The notes under the pieces: model-generated | Database searches by the model: none | Seen by the model: only the letters and a program-made list of their open reading frames with translations | What the model was told of the DNA's origin: nothing | Shown here: positions 42,802 to 45,081 of the stretch, one piece after another | Layout: each line of letters opens with the position of its first letter | How positions within the stretch are numbered: the stretch's first letter is position 1 | Program-made: the position numbers and the translations under genes | NCBI GenBank assembly: GCA_012839705.1 | Contig: DUMT01000119.1 | Location: 1 to 45,081, forward strand | Reading direction: 5' to 3' | DNA length: 45,081 bases | From: Clostridiales bacterium | GTDB taxonomy: Bacteria; Bacillota; Clostridia; Oscillospirales; Acutalibacteraceae

Positions 42802-44169
42802 TTACTTACCAACACAAAATCTTTCAAAAATCTTGTTTACAACTGCCTCGGTTGCCCGCTCTCCGGTTAGCTCCAGCAATGCTTCAATGGCGTCGTCGAT
42901 ACATACGCCTACTGCATCCAGGGTATAGGATTGTTCAATGGCGCCCCGGGCTTCCCTTACCGCATCAAGGCATTTTACTACACACAGCCTTTGCCTTTCA
43001 GTCGATAGCAGCGGCTCCGTATCGCTGAGGGCTGAAACTCCAGTTACCTCGCTTACAGCCCGTTCAAGAGCCTCAATACCTTCCCCTGTTTCAGCAGATA
43101 ATATTACTATATGTTTAAATTTTGATTCTATATACTTATAGTCAATTTTTAAACCCTTATCCGATTTGTTAATAACAGCAATTGATGTTTGCCGTGATGC
43201 CTTTTCGGCTAGTTCTATGTCGTCATCATTTAAAGGCTCGGAACCGTCGAATACAGCGATAACCAACGCTGCCCTTTCAAGCCTTTCCTTTGCCCGCTGT
43301 ACTCCAATCATCTCAACCTGGTCATCGGTAGACCTGAGCCCGGCGGTATCCGCAAGCCTCAGTATTACATCGCCGAGCCGGATAGTTTCCTCCACAATAT
43401 CCCTTGTAGTACCCGCTATTGGGGTGACAATGCTGCGCTCATGCCCCGCCAGCAGGTTCATCAGTGTTGATTTGCCAACATTGGGCCTTCCGACAATAAC
43501 GGTATCTATGCCTTCCCTCACCACTTTGCCCGCGTCAAACCTGTCAATTAGCTTTTTTAATTCAGCTTCAGCATTTTTAAGCATTTCATCAAGGGCTTCC
43601 GGTTCAAGCTCTGGGATATCGTCATCCGGGTAATCCACAAAAGCCGACAAATTGGCAGCAGCATATGTCAGCCCATCCAGAACTGACCGGATTTTTTTGT
43701 ATATCGCCCCTTCCCGGGCGGCTAAAGCTGTTTTTGCGGCAAGCCTCCCGTTGGCGGAAATCAAATCCATTACAGCCTCCGCCCCGGTAAGGTCAACCTT
43801 CCCGTTGACAAATGCCCTTTTAGTAAACTCACCTGGCTCTGCGGGAACAGCACCTGCGGCAAAAGCAGCCCTTAAAGTGCGCTGGAGCAGGTATAATCCA
43901 CCATGGCAGGAAAGCTCAACAACATTTTCACCTGTATAACTGTGGGGAGCGCGAAAAACAAGGGCAACACATTCATCTATATCCCCTTCGGCATCAAATG
44001 TCCAGCCGTAAAGGGCGGAATAACCCGGCAAATCCGTTAATCTCCTGCTTTTTGAAGCAGGGCGGAATATCCTGCTAGCCACCTCAATGGCATTATCGCC
44101 GGATAAGCGTATAACCCCAAGCCCCGCCGGAGCCATCGCCGTTGATATTGCAGCTATAACCTTGCTCAT
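42802..44169 (-). CDS. mnmE: tRNA modification GTPase MnmE (TrmE)
   Basis: G protein partner of MnmG. 455 aa: N-terminal tetrahydrofolate-binding dimerisation domain (about 1-120), central helical domain, inserted G domain (about 220-375) with VGRPNVGKSTLMN, the DTAGLR switch II and the base-specificity motif NKSD, and the invariant C-terminal FCVGK. GAGGGAGAAGGA precedes the ATG. A 136-nt leader with repeats and hairpins lies upstream. Confidence 0.97.
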   Translation of the reverse strand: MSKVIAAISTAMAPAGLGVIRLSGDNAIEVASRIFRPASKSRRLTDLPGYSALYGWTFDAEGDIDECVALVFRAPHSYTGENVVELSCHGGLYLLQRTLRAAFAAGAVPAEPGEFTKRAFVNGKVDLTGAEAVMDLISANGRLAAKTALAAREGAIYKKIRSVLDGLTYAAANLSAFVDYPDDDIPELEPEALDEMLKNAEAELKKLIDRFDAGKVVREGIDTVIVGRPNVGKSTLMNLLAGHERSIVTPIAGTTRDIVEETIRLGDVILRLADTAGLRSTDDQVEMIGVQRAKERLERAALVIAVFDGSEPLNDDDIELAEKASRQTSIAVINKSDKGLKIDYKYIESKFKHIVILSAETGEGIEALERAVSEVTGVSALSDTEPLLSTERQRLCVVKCLDAVREARGAIEQSYTLDAVGVCIDDAIEALLELTGERATEAVVNKIFERFCVGK

Positions 44170-44212
44170 TCCTTCTCCCTCTCATTTTATAAATAAAAGC
44201 CGCCAGCCTATA

Positions 44213-44281
44213 CCGGACAACTGCCAAAATGATTCCGGAAGATGTCCGGGTTCCGGCACTTGTCCGGGTCGGCAGCGACCC
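44213..44281 (-). repeat. Short repeats and hairpins upstream of mnmE
   Basis: TGTCCGGGT occurs at 44243-44251 and 44261-44269; CCGGACA at 44213-44219 is complementary to both. GGGTCG-GCAG-CGACCC at 44266-44281 forms a 6-bp hairpin. On the minus strand no T-tract follows, so a yebC terminator is not evident. Confidence 0.5.
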
Positions 44282-44305
44282 TGCTTATGTTTTATACACA
44301 GTTTA

Positions 44306-45037
44306 TTATGCTTCAGGCTGATCCCAGTTATGCCAGACATTCTGAACGTCGTCATTGTCTTCCAGCATATCAAGCAGTTTTTCCATTTTTGCGGCGATTT
44401 CGGGATCTTCAATGGTGTTATAAACATCGGGAACCTGTTCAACTTCCGCAGAAATGAAAGAATAACCTTTTGCCTCAAGCTGTTCTCTGACAAATGCAAA
44501 ATCATCGGGTTCGGTGAAAATCTCAAAAACATCCCCGTCGGTTGCAAAGTCGGCAGCACCGGCTTCCAAAGCGTCCTCCATCACTTTATCCTCGTTCAAT
44601 CCTTCAGCCTCAATAACAATTACGCCTTTTTTATTGAACATATAGCTTACGCATCCGGTTGTTCCGAGGTTGCCTCCGCATTTGTCAAAGTAATGGCGCA
44701 AATCACCGGCAGTGCGGTTCCTGTTATCGGTCAATGTTTCAACAATAACGGCAATACCCCCGGGGCCGTAACCCTCATACTGGATGGATTCATAATTGTC
44801 GGTGGTGGTGTCGCCAACCGCTTTTTTGATGATTCTTTCTATATTTTCATTAGGCACGTTATTAGCTTTTGCCTTGGCGATACAATCACGAAGCTTAGAG
44901 TTGTTAGCCGGGTCTGGCCCGCCTTCCCTTACAGCCACGGCAAGCTCGCGCCCGATTTTTGTAAATATCTTCGCCCGCTGGCTGTCGGTTTTCTCCTTCT
45001 TTCGCTTGATATTATTCCATTTGGAATGACCGGACAT
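44306..45037 (-). CDS. yebC: YebC/PmpR-family protein
   Basis: Member of the TACO1/YebC family, described in different bacteria as transcriptional regulators or as factors that help ribosomes through proline stretches. 243 aa with the N-terminal SGHSKWNNIKRKKEKTDSQRAKIFTKIGREL signature, GYGPGGIAVIVETLTDNRNRT in the middle, and an acidic C-terminus. GAGGGG precedes the ATG. It lies upstream of mnmE in the same direction; the usual neighbours jag/yidC are not in view. Confidence 0.93.
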   Translation of the reverse strand: MSGHSKWNNIKRKKEKTDSQRAKIFTKIGRELAVAVREGGPDPANNSKLRDCIAKAKANNVPNENIERIIKKAVGDTTTDNYESIQYEGYGPGGIAVIVETLTDNRNRTAGDLRHYFDKCGGNLGTTGCVSYMFNKKGVIVIEAEGLNEDKVMEDALEAGAADFATDGDVFEIFTEPDDFAFVREQLEAKGYSFISAEVEQVPDVYNTIEDPEIAAKMEKLLDMLEDNDDVQNVWHNWDQPEA

Positions 45038-45081
45038 AAAAAGCTCCCCTCTAAAATTTGAATACAGGATAAAAATAGCCT

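Overview
The window reads as chromosomal core from a spore-forming anaerobic Clostridia-type Firmicute, most like the Oscillospiraceae/Ruminococcaceae lineage (inference). The signs are strong GGAGG-type ribosome binding sites, TTG and GTG starts, sigma-A-type promoters, Soj/Spo0J/Noc with parS sites, CotF-like spore coat proteins, an Rnf complex, a bifunctional AdhE under a Rex operator, and an oxygen-sensitive class III ribonucleotide reductase. No rRNA, tRNA, CRISPR array, prophage or insertion sequence was seen.

Layout. (1) 1-2.7 kb, minus strand: ribosomal and transcription operon rpmG-secE-nusG-rplK-rplA, driven by a TTGACC-17-TATATT promoter; it probably continues into rplJ beyond the left edge. 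(2) 2.8-8.3 kb: single genes on both strands: a PduL-type phosphotransacylase, a family 4 uracil-DNA glycosylase, a metallophosphoesterase, a membrane-anchored DD-carboxypeptidase homologue that has lost its catalytic motifs, dCMP deaminase, cytidine deaminase and rsmA. (3) 8.3-13.4 kb, minus: rnfCDGEAB, the ferredoxin:NAD+ ion-pumping complex, with a long non-coding leader. (4) 13.9-15.9 kb, plus: an iron-dependent alcohol dehydrogenase and a polytopic membrane protein. (5) 16-23 kb, plus: addB-addA recombination nuclease/helicase. (6) 23.1-27.6 kb, plus: a PH-domain protein, then a response regulator, histidine kinase and HtrA-type protease forming an envelope-stress module. (7) 27.8-34 kb: adhE with Rex box, two small CotF-like genes (minus), then nrdD-nrdG with NrdR-like boxes. 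(8) 34-45 kb, minus: an unrecognised nuclease-like protein, an acyl-ACP thioesterase, a YbaK-type deacylase, then the near-origin block serS, parB, parA, noc, rsmG, mnmG, mnmE and yebC.

How it fits together: Rnf and AdhE both act on the NADH/NAD+ balance of fermentation. AddAB, UDG, the nucleotide deaminases and NrdDG serve DNA maintenance and precursor supply. The parABS/Noc block and mnmE-mnmG-rsmG order suggest oriC lies nearby, probably beyond the right edge. Most of the window is ordinary core genome. The items I find most worth a second look are the catalytically dead DD-carboxypeptidase homologue, the 23S-rRNA-like L1 motif found in front of both rplK and rplA, the nuclease-like protein at 34.0-34.8 kb, the cysteine tail of RnfE, and several well-formed operators (Rex, NrdR, parS, an 11-bp-period response-regulator repeat). 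I did not find a convincing wholly new multi-gene system.
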